The notes: generated by a model from the letters alone, not told the origin. Positions 23,579 to 36,423 are shown, counted from the stretch's first letter. The stretch is 64,000 nt of DNA from Hemileia vastatrix (GCA_030280995.1 JASXTE010000002.1:29090683-29154682); one strand, 5' to 3'. Made by a program: numbers and translations.

Positions 23579-24425
23579 ATTAAGTAAGAATAGTATCTGA
23601 AGATAGTGGTTGTTAAAAGATGAATTGAAGCAAAAAATGAAGAATCAGTTTTGAATAAAACGACAAAATAACTTTTTAGCATATGCTATGCTAAGCTCAT
23701 AATTCTTTCACATGTATTATTATTATCTTTTTAATAAATATTGGAAGTAAATCAATGATAACTGAAATGAATAATATGTCTTAAAAATAAATCTTGAGCC
23801 TATAGAGTAAATTTTGGTTTGTGGAGGAAGAAAAATTTTCTCAATAAAAATGTGCATTATTGTTACATTATAATCACAAAATAGAATAATTTCACTCTTA
23901 TTACACTTATTTATGTTTCTGTCTAATAGTAAAATGCTTTAGATGTCAGTTCAAAATCCAAATTGAAACTACTACCTAGAACGATATCTTGATACTAACA
24001 TACTTTTTGTAAGTCTTTGGAAAGACACTTATGGTGATCTCAATAATATTAAAATTGATTTGAATTGTATGTTTTATCAAATATCTATGTAGTCTAGTGT
24101 AATAATTGAGATACTACAGTTTAACCTTCTGTTACCAACTTGGCAAGAAAATATATGTAGATATTCTTAGAACGAATATCAAATTTTGCTTTCCACAAGA
24201 TGGGAAAGTGAATATTATGATATGTTAAATGATATGTTCAAGCTTTGCTCAATCTGTGCTCAGCTCAAAATCAAAGTAATCACCAAGCTCCAAGAAACCT
24301 GTGATTGAGTTTGGTTGAACCTAGGTCTAACTGATTACCAAATCTTTGTCCAATTAATTTAAATCTGGTTTCACAATGAACTCCCAACAGCCTTCCAACA
24401 GCTTTCCAACCACTTCCCAACATTT
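23579..24425. other. AT-rich spacer ending in a repeat terminus
   Basis: No gene. From about 24240 the sequence changes character (imperfect CCCAACAGCTTTCC repeats at 24385-24420) and leads into the GCTAGC-centred motif at 24426. Relatives of this segment occur at 58790-58980 and, inverted, at 49140-49400. Confidence 0.5.
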
Positions 24426-24426
24426 T

Positions 24427-24477
24427 TAAATGAGGGGTATTGCTAGCAATACCCCCCCAAATTTTCTGTGGTGATTA
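24427..24477. repeat. GCTAGC-centred palindromic terminus, copy 1
   Basis: GGGGTATTGCTAGCAATACC lies beside a G/C-rich run and a conserved TTTYCYRTGGTGA. The same arrangement occurs at 49128-49175 (inverted) and 58962-59002. Read on the minus strand it gives HHRKFGG then LLAIP, the last codons of the Gypsy frame. It may be the polypurine tract and start of an LTR, or a conserved polyprotein segment. Confidence 0.6.
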
Positions 24478-26282
24478 ACATAAAAACTATTTTCCAGTTT
24501 ATCCTCTTGGTGGAGGTCATCATCACCATAATCTAAACACAATAGTCCTGCCAGTTTAACCTCATGGGGGGGGTATGGAAAGTCTTCAGCTCCTTTAGTG
24601 CTGGCTTTGATAATAGGTATATCTTCATCAAACTCTTCTGAGTCTGAATCTTCTTCAGTGGGTGGTCTCCTTGATAAACCATCTGGCATAGTAAAAGTTT
24701 TGCCAGGCTTATGAACTAAATCAAACAAAAAATGTTGAATAAAAGCTACCCATCTCGTCATGGGTGCATTCGGTAAACTTGGGGAATTAATCATCTGGAT
24801 TAATGATTTTGCATCCACTTGCAACTCAAAATGTTGCCCCCACAAAATATGCTGAAGTTTCTTCAGTATTTTTGCCACACCACATAATTCCAATTTTGGT
24901 TGAGAATATCTTGATTCGACCTCAGTAAATACTACAGATTCATACCTAACTGGCCTGATGTAACCAGCTTTATCCATCTGAGACAGAACCGCCCCAGCTG
25001 CAATCTGACTTGAATCAACTGCTAAATAAATTCAGCCAGCATTTTTTCCATAATCCAACTTTTGCAGGACTAAATCCTTCCCCACAACCTCCTTCAACTT
25101 CACAAACACCTTCTCACACTCTTCATCCCACTCCCAGTCTGCATCCTTTCTCGTTAACCGTCTCAATGGAGCTGCCAATGAAGAAAAGTCCTTGATAAAC
25201 ATTCTAACATATACGCAAATGCCTAAAAACCCTCTAACTTTGGTGGTATTCTTGGGTCTTGGCCAGGACTGAATTTTGTTAACTTTCTTCTTGGACATAA
25301 TCCTACCCTCTCTACATACCACATGGCCTAATATTTCTAAGGCTGGCACACAACATGAAAATTTTGAACCTGAAATAGTTAAACCAGCCTCTTCAATTCA
25401 AAACAAGATTCTTTCTAATGTAATTGCAAACTCCCAAATGAATTTGCGTATCCCAGGATTCTCTTCCAACACCTGGTTATTATAGTCGGTTGTTGCTCCC
25501 TTAATTCCTCCATCATCTATAAATATTCCAGCATATTGTGAAATTTCGTCTTGAAGGATCCAAGCCATCTGAGCTTGATAAACTGCAACCAAATTTGTTG
25601 CTCCTTGAGGTAATCTTGTTAACTGTAAACATCCTAGTGGCGTATCGAATGTAGTGAGAGGCCTTGAGTCCGGATGTAACTCTCTCTCATCATATCCTCC
25701 GTAATATCTCCCAATCCATAACACACTCTCCCTGCAAACGCTTCAACAAACTCCTCAGCACTAGGCGGTATCCCAGCATCCTTTATTGTAACCCTATTTA
25801 ATTCCCTAAGATCATGAACAACTCTAAGCTTTCCATTCGTTTTCTTGATACAAAATACCGGACTAGAATAACTTGACGTTGATTGCTCATACAGTCCAGT
25901 GCGTATCCGTTCTCTGAAAACTTCAATATAGGCTTCTTTTAATGCAGCCGGAATAGGAATTGGTTTCTGCTGCCACGGTTCATGAAATACCACAGGAATC
26001 TTGTAAGGCTCCCCATAGGAATGCTTCAACACACCCCTCTCCTCTTCTACAAAAGCAATGGCCTTCTCTCACTTGACCATCACATCCAACAACAACTTCT
26101 TCTCTTCACCCAACAACCAACCATCAGGTCCAAAATTAACAACTCCCAGTCTCTCAAAAGTGATTCTTGACGTCTCAGAAAATTCAGGTGGACTCTTTAC
26201 CAAGGGACTTTCATAAGGATCTCTTGATAACCTTGGTCTTCTCAAGGGTGGATTTAATTCGGCAGGTAGCGGTTCATTAATA
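24429..26282 (-). pseudogene. Gypsy reverse transcriptase and RNase H, interrupted
   Basis: The RT fingers/palm are seen in SPVFCIKKTNGKLRVVHD (about 25810-25870) and YGLGDI, then GIFIDDGG (the YxDD-type catalytic box, about 25505-25530), followed by the thumb ILGHVVCREGRI and RNase H-like sequence LAVDSSQIAAGAVL and ELQVDAKSLIQMI. In-frame stops near 25031 and 25398, and a frame change near 25700, split it into at least four pieces. It ends HEVKLAGLLCLDYGDDDL and then the GCTAGC motif. It cannot make a full polyprotein. Confidence 0.8.
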
Positions 26283-27470
26283 GATCAAACTTTATTTGAT
26301 ACTTTCTTATATTTGGCTGCATCCACATCTAAATAAACTTGAGGTAAAACATTTACTTTTGTATCACCATTAAAAATTTCATCAAATAAATCTTCTTCAT
26401 CGTCAGAATTGGAATAAGAAAAATTAGAAAAATATTTTATTTCATTTTAAATTTTACCCTTTTCTCCTTTCCCTCGTCTAATTTATAAACAGATTTTCCA
26501 ACACCTTTGCTTCCCTTATCCAACAGTAAATCACCTGTAAAGAAAGTTGGCAGTTTAACCTCTTGCCAGAGGACCGGAATTGAATTTACACAAAAATTAT
26601 TTTTTTGTGTTTTAATTATACCAAGATTTTTTATTGGATTTTGATGTGATTTTTGCAGTTTACCCTCTTGCTGGAGGTCCAAAATAGAAGGAGATACTTG
26701 CAGTTTAACCTCTTGCTGGAGGTCATAAAACATACACTTCCAATTTTTATCCAATCTAATTTGGCCCATTTTGCCTTTTTCACCATTTTTAAATTTAATA
26801 GAAAAACAGGGTAAATCCAATAAACATGTAGAAAAGTCCAAAACGTATTTGCACTCCAAAGTAATATTAACAGAAAATAATTGAGAATCCAATTGAATTA
26901 TCTCCAAGTGAGCTGACCTATTGCAATCTGGGATCTCATCCTGAGGAGAGATTACAACATTAGAGTGATCAGCCCCAGCTACCCCAAAAAATGAGGGCAT
27001 TCATCCCTTTCCAACAAACATAATTCACCAGAAGCCGTCCGTTTTATATGCCGCTTCTTGGTGCAAACACAACACTGGCACAGAGTAGTAATCCCTGGCC
27101 GTGTTTCCCAACCTTCATCTCCAGGAGGCGCTAACCGCATATGTAACCTCCACATATCTTCACCAGTGATCTCCAAACTAATCCCCATGCCAGCTTGATA
27201 CCCTATCCTGGCCTCAAAATCCATCAAAAAAGGACCACCCAGAACAGTTTTGACTGCTCCTCTGGCCACATAAAAGTGAACCTTACCAACAGATCCACCA
27301 ATTCCTAACCTGACATGCTCAGCTGTACCCATCAGCTCTGTTGCATGACCTCCAATGCCTCTGAGGTTTCCCCCAGTTCCACTTTTAATTGGCAAGCCTA
27401 TACTTGTTGCTTGCTCCAATGAAATTAAATTAATTTGAGACCCTATATTGACCAAGGCCTATACTTCTTT
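26283..27470 (-). pseudogene. Gypsy retropepsin-like domain and linker, interrupted
   Basis: The aspartic protease signature appears as LVNIGSQINLISLEQA (about 27405-27455), where the catalytic Asp expected before the GS is Asn, so this copy would be inactive. A Cys-rich stretch (CQCCVCTKKRH) follows. Stops near 26437, 26979 and just upstream of the protease separate the pieces. The linker contains three repeats of a TTGCTGGAGGTC-like unit (about 26540-26730), read as LQQE(V/G)KLQ. Confidence 0.7.
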
Positions 27471-29588
27471 ACCGTTAAGAGTTACCACCAGGTAACCCAG
27501 GGGAGCGGAAAAATGTGTATCTACATCTTCCCCAAACTTTTCAGCATTTTCACAAATATATTCCACCTCTCCAGTGGAAACCCAACACCTTGTCAAATGC
27601 TTCTTTTGCTTTTCAGCAAGCGCCGGACTAATCGTAAATAACTCCCCCAAAGATAAGGGAATCTGCAGTTGATTCACCCTATTCAAAACTTTGTCCATCG
27701 CGTTAGCTTGACCAGAAACTACTGGCCGCTCATACTGGACCTTTGATTTAACAACCTTGGCCCTGGGTACCTCTTGAGGTCCAACCGAGCCATCTTCACC
27801 CCCCATTATAACATCTTCACTTTCTATAACCCTAACTCCGTCACCAGCTTCTTGCACTAATCCTGATCCATCGCTAGTCCTTCTTACACCCTCCATTGGG
27901 ATGGGACCGCTAAAACTTGGTCTGGGTAGAGAGGCCAACGGTACGTCCTCCTCAGAATCCGAATCATCCTCTGGCATAGGCTCACCATTTAAATCAAACT
28001 TGCCATAACTAGGGGGCCCCATATCAACAATCCCCTTCTGCATTTTATATAATTTGTACTTAGAGTAAGGGTTCAATTTGTTGGCGGCAGTTTGAGCACT
28101 AGAATTCTTGTCCTTAGAGTAAGGGTTCACTTTGTTATTGGCCTTGCCAGGATTAGCCCTCAATTGGCTCTGAATGCTACTCTTTGCCTTAGTAGCAGCT
28201 GCTCTTCTAGCAGCATTAACATCGTATTCGCCGGCCATACAGCTACCCTCCACCTGTGCAACCGTCGCCAGCTCTAAACCTCCATAAGAAGTAGAAAATG
28301 TGGCTTTACTGACCTCTTTCTCTTTACCCTTGTCAGCTTTTCCACCATTACCATTACCATTTTTGCCACCCTTGGCATTAACATCTTCATCCGTCACCTC
28401 TTCAAATCTGGCTCTCCTTTCAGCCGTTAAACTTCTTCTGACCAAATCAAAAGGAGACTGTCAATCACTGGGCTTGATGAATGAACCATCAGGAAATTTA
28501 TAAACTTTACCATCAAATAAAACTCGCCCAGCATCCATATCCTTATCAAGAGCAAAACAAACTGTTGCTCTGTGCCCTCTCCTATTACAATAGGAGCACA
28601 CCTTTGGCTCATCGTAGCCACCTCTATAACTACTACCACCATTCCCACCATTTCTCCCATTGCCTGGGAAGCGGTTACCATTATTATTGCCATTATAATT
28701 TCAATGTTCATACCCTCTAGACTGATAAGAAGTTGACGTCGACGAAGAAGCTATTGGGGCCTTGTTAGCCTTCTGGGTTTCTTGAACAAATATTTTTAAC
28801 TGTTTAGTTAAATCAGCAAAATGATCGACCATCTTATTATCTACATTGCCCTCCACTTTAGCAGCAGGTAATCCCATTTGTGCCTTCTTGGCCTCCTGGG
28901 CTTTGAACATAATATCGTTGTTTTTGGCCAAAACTTCGCTAACCTTGCTAACATATTGAGTGCAGGACTCTTGATATTTGTCCAATGCTAACAACTTGAG
29001 ATGGGCCTGAATGTTCTCTTTGATAACCTCCAGAGCCGGCAGTTTCTGCTCACCATTAGGCAGTTCCTTCATCAAATCTTTTCTTGAAAGATCCTTCAAG
29101 ATGTCCATTCGAATATCCCTACTGCATGCTGACCAAAACAAATCTTTTGCCTGGTTCTCATGCACTAACTTGTCCACCAGAATAAGATATTCAACTAATT
29201 CATCAAACTGAAAAAACAGCTTTTTGAAGTCTGCCATTGAAGAAACACCACCTTTTGCTTGCCAGTCTCCAACAATTTTATTGAGGTCCATCATAGTAAA
29301 CCTAACACCCCATCTATCAACCATAGCTTTAGAAAGCTTAACCCAATCCTTGTCCTTGAATGCCTGCATAGCAATAACCTCTTTTTCCACCTCCCTATCA
29401 GCAATAAAAAATCTAACTTGCTTCACCATATCCACATGAGAAGCACCATCAACAGCAGCAGCAGCTTCATACCTGCTAATGAACCATTTAACCTCCTCCC
29501 CATCAAACTTTGGGCCATCCCAAGAAACAATCCTAACTGAGGGAGTAAGAGGGTTAGAAGATCCAGAAGCAACAGCAGAAGAAGACAT
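27459..29588 (-). pseudogene. Gypsy gag with CCHC zinc knuckle, interrupted
   Basis: Starts at the ATG at 29588 (MSSSAVASGSSNP). The capsid-like part runs to about residue 270, followed by a Gly/Asn-rich stretch and the knuckle VCSYCNRRGHRATVC (C-x2-C-x4-H-x4-C, about 28560-28605), then KVYKFPDGSFIKPSD. In-frame TGA codons near 28701 and 28457 break the frame. Copy 2 at 61581-62815 aligns over the whole length and does not have the first of these stops. Confidence 0.85.
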
Positions 29589-29745
29589 CCCAATAAGTAA
29601 GGAAAAGCATTAACAATCGATAAAATAACAAGCCTCTTGCAGGCCAATAACCTTAATCTAATTAGAGTTCCAGAAAATAAGCCTCTTGCAGGCTAAGAAC
29701 GTTCTTGATCCAAGTAAGTCTTTAAAGAAAGCTAGAGAAATCGAA

Positions 29746-29762
29746 CCCCACGTTGGGCGCCA
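29746..29762 (-). other. Gypsy primer-binding site
   Basis: TGGCGCCCAACGTGGGG on the minus strand starts four bases after the predicted LTR end. It has the TGG start expected for priming by a tRNA 3' CCA end, and the complementarity appears to extend into a TTCGA T-loop sequence. The tRNA was not identified. Copy 2 has a decayed version at 61444-61462. Confidence 0.75.
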
Positions 29763-29766
29763 ACTA

Positions 29767-30850
29767 TGGTAAGGTAAAATCTTACAGTCGCCTTGCTGTA
29801 AGCAGAATCCGGAGGAGATGTGTGGATTTAGTTGAAAACCCCGTCCTTCCAAATAAAATAACAGAATGGGAATTCTAAATCACTAAGCTAACCAGTCTAC
29901 TTGGATCTGATTGATAAAAATAATGAAACTCTAAAATATTTAACGCTTATTTAGATTAAATGATCATGGCTGTTGAGAAAAGAAATACTGATAACAACAA
30001 TTAAGGTGTACCAGTGAAAGATCTGTAAAGATTGACTTTTATGTTTTTATTATAATTTGAGTTTTTATGAGACAGCAATAATCAAGTCCCAGTGATGAAG
30101 ACCTTTCTAAAGATACCCTGTATGAAGTGTGATTTAAATTGTTGAGTAGTATTTCTAAATGTTATATATAAAATATAGAGTTATAAGGGTATTACAATTT
30201 TATTTAATTTGTTGAGTAATAAAAAATGAGACCTGTGGTGGTTAAAGATTAAGCTGTATGATGTATCCCCCCCCTCAATTTCGAGTCTGAGAGACTCTTA
30301 AGTATTCCTAGTCACGTGCCTAAGGTTTCCCCTCCAGAGCTCACCCAGAGTCAATCCGGAGCCCGTACGGAGTCCGTTGGGACTTCCGGACTCAATTAGA
30401 ACCTTTAAAACTATAACAAAAAATCTAGAAAAATTACACATGATAGAGCCACCTCCCTTTTACATTCCAAACTAATTTTTGTAGTCTGCGCAGCTCTAAT
30501 TACCCCGTGAAAATTCATTAAAGTTAAGTAATTTCTGAAAACGTAAATATTTCTATAAATCTTTAAAATTCATTTAAAAATATAAGAAAAACAGTAAAAA
30601 TTCTGGAAAAATTTCCCAAGGTTCTTGAGTGACTCGACTTGATACTTATAACTTTTCAGACTGTAAAAATAAGTTTTCTCTGTAAAATAAATTGATTTCA
30701 TGTAGGCATTTGCTTTTAACCAAATTTCTTTATATTTAAAACTCAAATAAATTTAATAAAACCCTTTTATTAAATAATAAAGCCAATCTTGCATGCCGCA
30801 ATAACTCCATTTACGTACTTAGGTGCCATACTAAACTTTAGGCTACCACA
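29767..30850 (-). repeat. Gypsy copy 1 5' LTR
   Basis: About 1,084 bp. It begins TGTGGTAGCCTAAAG (minus strand) and ends TTACCA just before the primer-binding site. It is recognised by alignment to the split LTR of copy 2: 30700-30850 matches 41015-41120 plus 59493-59540, 30390-30500 matches 59745-59846, and 30150-30210 matches 61030-61060. It contains the uninterrupted CTAATTGAG site (30391-30399) where copy 2 carries a MITE. Confidence 0.8.
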
Positions 30851-31354
30851 GCGTGGAGTTGCATAAAGATCTTTTTGATTCTTCCAGGGAGCACAAACTT
30901 TTGATTACTACATCTACTTTTCTTTCCCCTTCCCCTATCATCTAACAAGTATCTTTTTTCCTAACTGACACCCAAAGATTTCCCAATAACCTTCCATTTA
31001 CCCAATAAATACATTAGTTATTCCTATTTCAATGCCCATTTACTATTCATTGTAATTGTCCACAAAAAACTTGTACATAATCTTACTAGCTTCACCTATC
31101 CTTTATGCCCCTCATTGGGTGAGATTGTATGGATTTAAAATAAATTACCTTGACAAAAACATCTGGAATTTCTCAAATATCTTAATCTCAACACATTGCC
31201 ATTGTAAGCACAGGGGAGTTTCAATATATAGTAGATATTACATAGAGACTATAGTTAAATACATAGTATATTTTATACAACATATAGTTATTAACATACA
31301 AAAAATGTTCTAGTAACCTAACCTGATGATACTAAAGTACTACAAATGGATGAT
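30851..31354. other. Spacer between Gypsy and Copia elements
   Basis: No gene or repeat recognised; AT-rich. Confidence 0.6.
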
Positions 31355-31359
31355 GATTC

Positions 31360-31472
31360 TGTAGCACGGTGTCAGCCTGTAGAACTCTGGAAAGAGCCAG
31401 AGAACAGGGGATGCCACATCTACAGACTATAACACAAATGACTATGTACATAAGGTGCCTAAGCACATAACA
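31360..31472 (-). repeat. Copia 3' LTR
   Basis: 113 bp. It differs from the other LTR at six positions, all transitions; five of these turn CpG sites of the other copy into TG or CA. Confidence 0.95.
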
Positions 31473-31624
31473 TCCCCCCCACATGGTCATTTAAACTATT
31501 CCAGTCTAATTATCCTCCTCACTTGTAATTAACCACCACAAAAATTAAAGAAAATGGAAAGAAATATAAAAGAGAAAAAAGAAACAAGAAAGAAAAGAAA
31601 TAATCCTCCCCATTACACCATATC

Positions 31625-33168
31625 TCACCATACACAGACATCTTTCCTTTTGTTGAAAGCTAGAGATGGGCCCAGCACTTTGGTAAGAATATCAGCATGC
31701 ATTTTTGCAGTTGGAACACATTCTAGAAAAGCTTTCTTAAGAAAGAGCTGTTCATTCACCAAGTAATAACACCTACTAATATGTCTTGTTCTCTTCTCAC
31801 AAGGATTATTTTTTGCATTGTAGACTGTGCCTTTATTGTCACAATGGAGCTTGACAGGTGGGAAGTCAGGGTATAGATCTTGAAGCAAATTTGAGATCCA
31901 AATTGCATCCTTCATTCCACTACTAAGAGAAACATATTTAGCTTTCATAGATGAGTTTCTAACTGTAAGTTGACATCTTGATGTCCATGAAACAAGGCAG
32001 TCATTGAGTAGTAAAAGATGACCTGATTGAGCTCTGGCAAACTCCTCATTTTTCCAAGTGGCATCAGTGTAAGAGAGCAATTCAAGGGGGCTGTCTCTGT
32101 CAGGATGAATGTGAAATGAAAGTTTAGCGGTGTATTTTACATAGCGTAAAAGGTTATTGAGTGCTTTCCAATGAGTAGCTGTTGTTTTTGAAGAGAATCT
32201 AGCAAGAAAATTTACTGGGAAATAAAGGTCAGGCCTATTTGCCACAGCTACATAGCTGAGAGCACCTAGAATAGAAAGATACTTGGTAGTTTCAATTGCG
32301 TCCTCATCATCTGTTTCTGTCCTGATTTTTAGTTGTTGAGGTAATGGGGATCTTGTGACTAGTCCTGAAGGATTGTGTTCTCTTAAAATCTTGTTAATAA
32401 GCTGAAAATTGTTGAGATTATAACTTTCAGGGACCTCTTCAATACCTACACCTACAATTCCATTCACCTTTTCATTCCATTTTACCTTTAAAAATCCATC
32501 TAAAACATCCTCTAGCTCCTTCAACACCTCCTCACTACTTCCAGTCACAATTCCATCATCAACATGCATCCAAACCACACCGGAAAAACCTTTCTTCCTT
32601 AAGACATAGAAAATTTTGTTGTATTGACTTTCTTTATATCCTTAAGAGTCAAGTTTGTCAGAAATGTGTAGCCACAAACATTTTGCTGCTTTCTTGGTGC
32701 CATCTAGAGTTTTATTCATGATGAGAGCATTGTCTTTATCCTTCAGTTGAAAACCTTCAGGAGGATGTACCCATATAGCTTCATCAATTGGGCTGTGAAG
32801 ATAGGCTTCTGTGACATCAAAAGACTTTACTGACCATTTGTGATAAGCTGCAAGAGTCTGGAGAAAATTCTGTGAGGAAAAGTTGCAGTGGGGCCCAAAG
32901 TTTCAGTAAAGTCAATAACATATTGTTAAAGGAAACCTTTTGCTACATATTGTGCCTTGTATGTTGGTGAGTCTGAAGAAGGGTTTTTGATGGTGAATAC
33001 CCATTTTGCATTGGTGGTTTTACTGCCTGGTGTGACTTTTTCTTCATACCAAACATCCATGTTCTTCATGTTAGCTAGCTCTCTTCTGCATGCCAGTTCC
33101 CATTTTTGACGGTCAGGAGATAGCATGGCTTGTAGATGAGTTCTAAGGAAAACATCAGAGTGTGACAA
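31625..33168 (-). pseudogene. Copia reverse transcriptase and RNase H, interrupted
   Basis: The RT starts with ELANMKNMDVWYEEKVTPGS (about 33060-33110) and continues through TNAKWVFTIK, then after breaks near 32926 and 32640 to the catalytic box VWMHVDDGIVTGS (about 32545-32580). RNase H features follow: SILGALSYVAVANRPDL, HCDNKGTVYNAKNNPCEKRT, RHISRCYYLVNEQL and ADILTKVLGP. The C-terminal 317 codons are open. Confidence 0.9.
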
Positions 33169-33198
33169 ACATTTTTGGAAAATTTCTGTAACAGCTTT

Positions 33199-34719
33199 TT
33201 ATTGTGACAGAAGTGCTTCTTCATCTTTGAAATCACCTAATTTCAGATTGTTGAGAATAGACTGAAGAGAACCCTTTGATGTTGTTGTCTTTAGGGCTTG
33301 GAAATCTGCATCATGATTGGGAAGGCAATCACCAGGAAAAATAGCCATTGCGGATTTGAAAAAGATGTTTGAATCCTCATGCCAGAACAGCCAACCAGCA
33401 TTGTTTAAGGAATAACCTACACACTTACAAATAAAAGCACATTGATCTTGTTTTTGGTGTGTCTCCTTGTGAATATGGACAAATTCTGTTTCACCAAAAA
33501 TGAAAAAGTTGGAATATTTTGGGGTGGCATTGTGTAGCAGTTGAATGGGGGTTTTGTCACCTGTTTTAAAATTAGGGATCCGATTGTGAACATGAGCTGC
33601 CCATTTGTATGCTAATCCCCAGAATGATTCAGGTAGCTTTCTGTAAAGGAGTATGGTTCTTGCAATGTCACCAACTGTTCCATTCTGCTTGTGGTGATGG
33701 GGGCATGTAACTTCATGAGTAGCACCAATGTCTGCCAAGATCTGAGATATTTTATTGCTGTGCATCTCACCTCAATCAGTGCGTAAAACCTGAAGCTTCT
33801 TCCCGGTTAAATTTTCTAATTTTTTATAGAAAGAAACAAAACAAGAAGTTGCCTCAGATTTGGCATTCAGTAAAAATACCTCACCATATGAAGTTGAGCC
33901 TTTTCTGAACATTGCTGCCCATCTGGCACCATGAATAGTGTGATCCATGGGACGAACAAGATGTACAACAATTAGGCTCATTAAGGATTCTGGCTTTGAC
34001 TCACAGGTGGCTGATGGTTTCCTAGTGCCCTTTGCAATTAAACAGTCTTCACAATAAATCTTACCTGCAGGAATAGAAAATGGTAATCTAGTGCCCATAC
34101 CAGCATTGATTATTTTTCTGATGGTTTCAAAGCGGAAATGTCTTAGTCTTATATGCCAATCCATCAGGGAACCTTTGGCGGCAGGTGGAAAATTGATATG
34201 ATGATTCTTCTTAACAATGCGAAGTAACAAAGGGTGCAAGGAATAGCAATAAGAATGAACATCATTTGGATTGCAAGTACTAACAATAATTACATCCAAG
34301 ACCCATCTTCTTCTGGTATTCTCTACCTGGCCAGTCATAATCAATTCATCTTTAATATAAATCCCCAAATTTTTATTTTCAGGGCACAAACCAAAACAGA
34401 AACCACAGTTCACTAAATCAAATAAAGAAATTAGAGTTGTCCTAACATCTGGACAATAGAAGACATTGGTAATAGTGACTATTTTACCATCCCCTTTAAT
34501 TTTTAAGTCTCCTATGCCAGTGATGAAGGAAGAAGGACTGTTAGTGGCCACTTTGACTGGAATCTGCTTTTTAAGAAGTTTGAAATCGCTGAGAAGGCTC
34601 ACATTGCCAGTGACATGATGAGTTGCTCCACTGTCCAAGATAGCATAGTTATTGGTGATCGCATCAGGAGACCATTCAGCACTATTCAGATCAATTTGGT
34701 CAACCATTTCATATAGCAC
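33199..34719 (-). pseudogene. Copia protease and integrase, interrupted
   Basis: The protease has the active-site motif AILDSGATHHVTG (about 34610-34650). The GAG-pre-integrase zinc motif follows (WHIRLRHF ... YCEDCLIAKG). The integrase core is recognisable (LVRPMDHTIHG, GEVFLLNAKSEA, QVLRTD), but a TGA at 33769-33771 splits it, and the first catalytic Asp appears as His (VVHLVRPM). HHHKQNGTVGDIARTILL marks the region of the third acidic residue. Confidence 0.85.
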
Positions 34720-35070
34720 CTCAATGTTTTGTTCAAAGATAGTGATTTCATTAGCTTCAATTTGAAAATCTCTGGCACAAATAGGACCACATTGAGGGCA
34801 TTTTTATGGAATGTAGACTTTCTTGTTTCTTGCATTAGGATCAGAAGCATACGTAGTAGCATGTTCCCGCATAATGTATAGCTTAGCTGAGAAATTTGAA
34901 AAAAGAGAATTATATGGACAGTGTGCTACAACATGGGCAGTAGAGTGGAATTTGTGAAAATTAGGACTTGCACCAGGAGGCCTGTAAGAGTCAGTCTTCC
35001 TCTGGGGTTGAGAGGCAGCATGAAGAGATGGCTCAACAGTAAGGATAGCAGCAGGTGATGAAACTCCTTC

Positions 35071-36423
35071 TCAATCAGCTCTGTTTTGGGTGATAGTTGG
35101 CATGAGTTGGAAAAAATCTTCAAAAGTAACAGATTTTGAGTCAGGACAATTATCGAGAGCAACACATAGGTCAACATATAGATCTTTGAGTGATGAAGGT
35201 AGTAAAGCATGGGACATAAGAGCTTTGAAAACTGTCTGATCAAACACTATCCCTTTCTGGTCAATGACATCAAAGTGTTTGTTGAAGGCTTCTAAGTATT
35301 CAGAATGCGATTTAAATTGAGTTTGTTTCAAATTGATGAAGTTACAGATAGCTGTCATGATTGATGTATGATTGGATCTAGTGAATTTGTTGGAAATGTG
35401 GAGATAGGTCTGACGTGCTTTCCAATCAGTTGATATTTCATGGTGCAAAGTACTAGAGATTGAGTGAAAAAGAATAAGATGTGTGACTCTGTCTTCAAAA
35501 TCATCAGGGCCAGGTTCATCATTCATTGCGTAAGCTCTTGTACCAACAAAATCTTTGATAAGTGCCATGATGTTACTGTGCCATTCAGAGAAATTGCTAC
35601 CTGATGTTTCAAGGCAGGGGATGGACTTGGTGAAATCAATTACATTTTTTTATGTCCTTTGTTGCTCAATCATTCCTATGGGTTGTGCAAGATGAGGAGG
35701 AACAGGGCAGCGGAGAGGGGAAATTGAATGGCCTTGTGTAGGTAATGAAGGCAAATCAGCAGGTTGCATTTTGTTATGGAAAGAGGTGGCTAAGGTTTCT
35801 AAAGTTAAATCCCTTATTGCACGAGTAATTTTGTTGAAAGGGTTAATTTTAGAAGGGGTGGGGTTAGGTACTGCAGTTAGAGGTGCTGAAGATATGGGGG
35901 TAGAAGCAAGAGTGGAAGCCTCTTTATGCTTTTTGTATTGCAAAGGGAGTATAGGAGTGGTAGTGGTAGTTACAGAGGTAGTAGCAATGGTGGCGGTCTT
36001 GCTAATAGGGGCAGCAGGTAATTTATTAGGGGTGACAGGTGCAGGTACAGAGATAGGAGCCAGGTTGGAGGCCTCGCTATGCCTTATCTGGCTTATAGGG
36101 GATAGAGGAGAGGTGGATGGGAGGGGAGCAATAGCTTTGTATCGTGAATGAGATAGAGGGGAGGAAAGGTGTCATTGCAAAGGAGATGTAGGGGAGGAAG
36201 GGGGGAAGGGTTTAGGTGTGGGAGGTGTTTGCTGAATGGGGGTAAGGGTCGGTGCAGGTGTTATGGAGGGGTGAGAGCAAGTGTTGTGCAATGACAATTG
36301 AGACTTGGGAGTAATTAACAGATTGATACCAAGGCTACGTAGCTCACGGTTAGATATTGAGCAAGTGAGTCAGGTAGTTTTAATTTTACCAGCGCGGGAG
36401 GTAGTTGCGTCTTTTTCAGACAT
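35071..36423 (-). pseudogene. Copia gag, interrupted
   Basis: Starts at ATG 36423 (MSEKDATTSRAGK). A long Pro/Thr/Ser-rich N-terminal part is followed by the gag region FTKSIPCLETSGSNFSEW and ALIKDFVGTRAYAMND, then the UBN2-like part (SEYLEAFNKHFDVIDQKG). In-frame stops occur at about 36372, 36166, 35650 and 35071; three of the four are TGA. Confidence 0.75.

Larger units (their letters stand above)
24430..30850 (-). mobile_element. Decayed Gypsy LTR retrotransposon (copy 1)
   Basis: Order on the minus strand: 5' LTR (29767-30850), primer-binding site (29746-29762), gag with a CCHC knuckle, a retropepsin-like domain, reverse transcriptase and RNase H. No integrase is recognisable and no sequence matching the 5' LTR was found at the other end, so the element is 3'-truncated or recombined near 24,430. 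The frame is interrupted many times. A second copy of the same family, opposite in orientation, occupies the right part of the window (LTR pieces at 41015-41120 and 59493-61443, gag at 61581). Confidence 0.85.

Noticed and set aside
23579..24430. 3' LTR of Gypsy copy 1
   Set aside because: No stretch here resembles the 5' LTR at 29767-30850.
35771..36151. 126-codon ORF on the plus strand
   Set aside because: It is the antisense shadow of the Pro/Thr-rich Copia gag.
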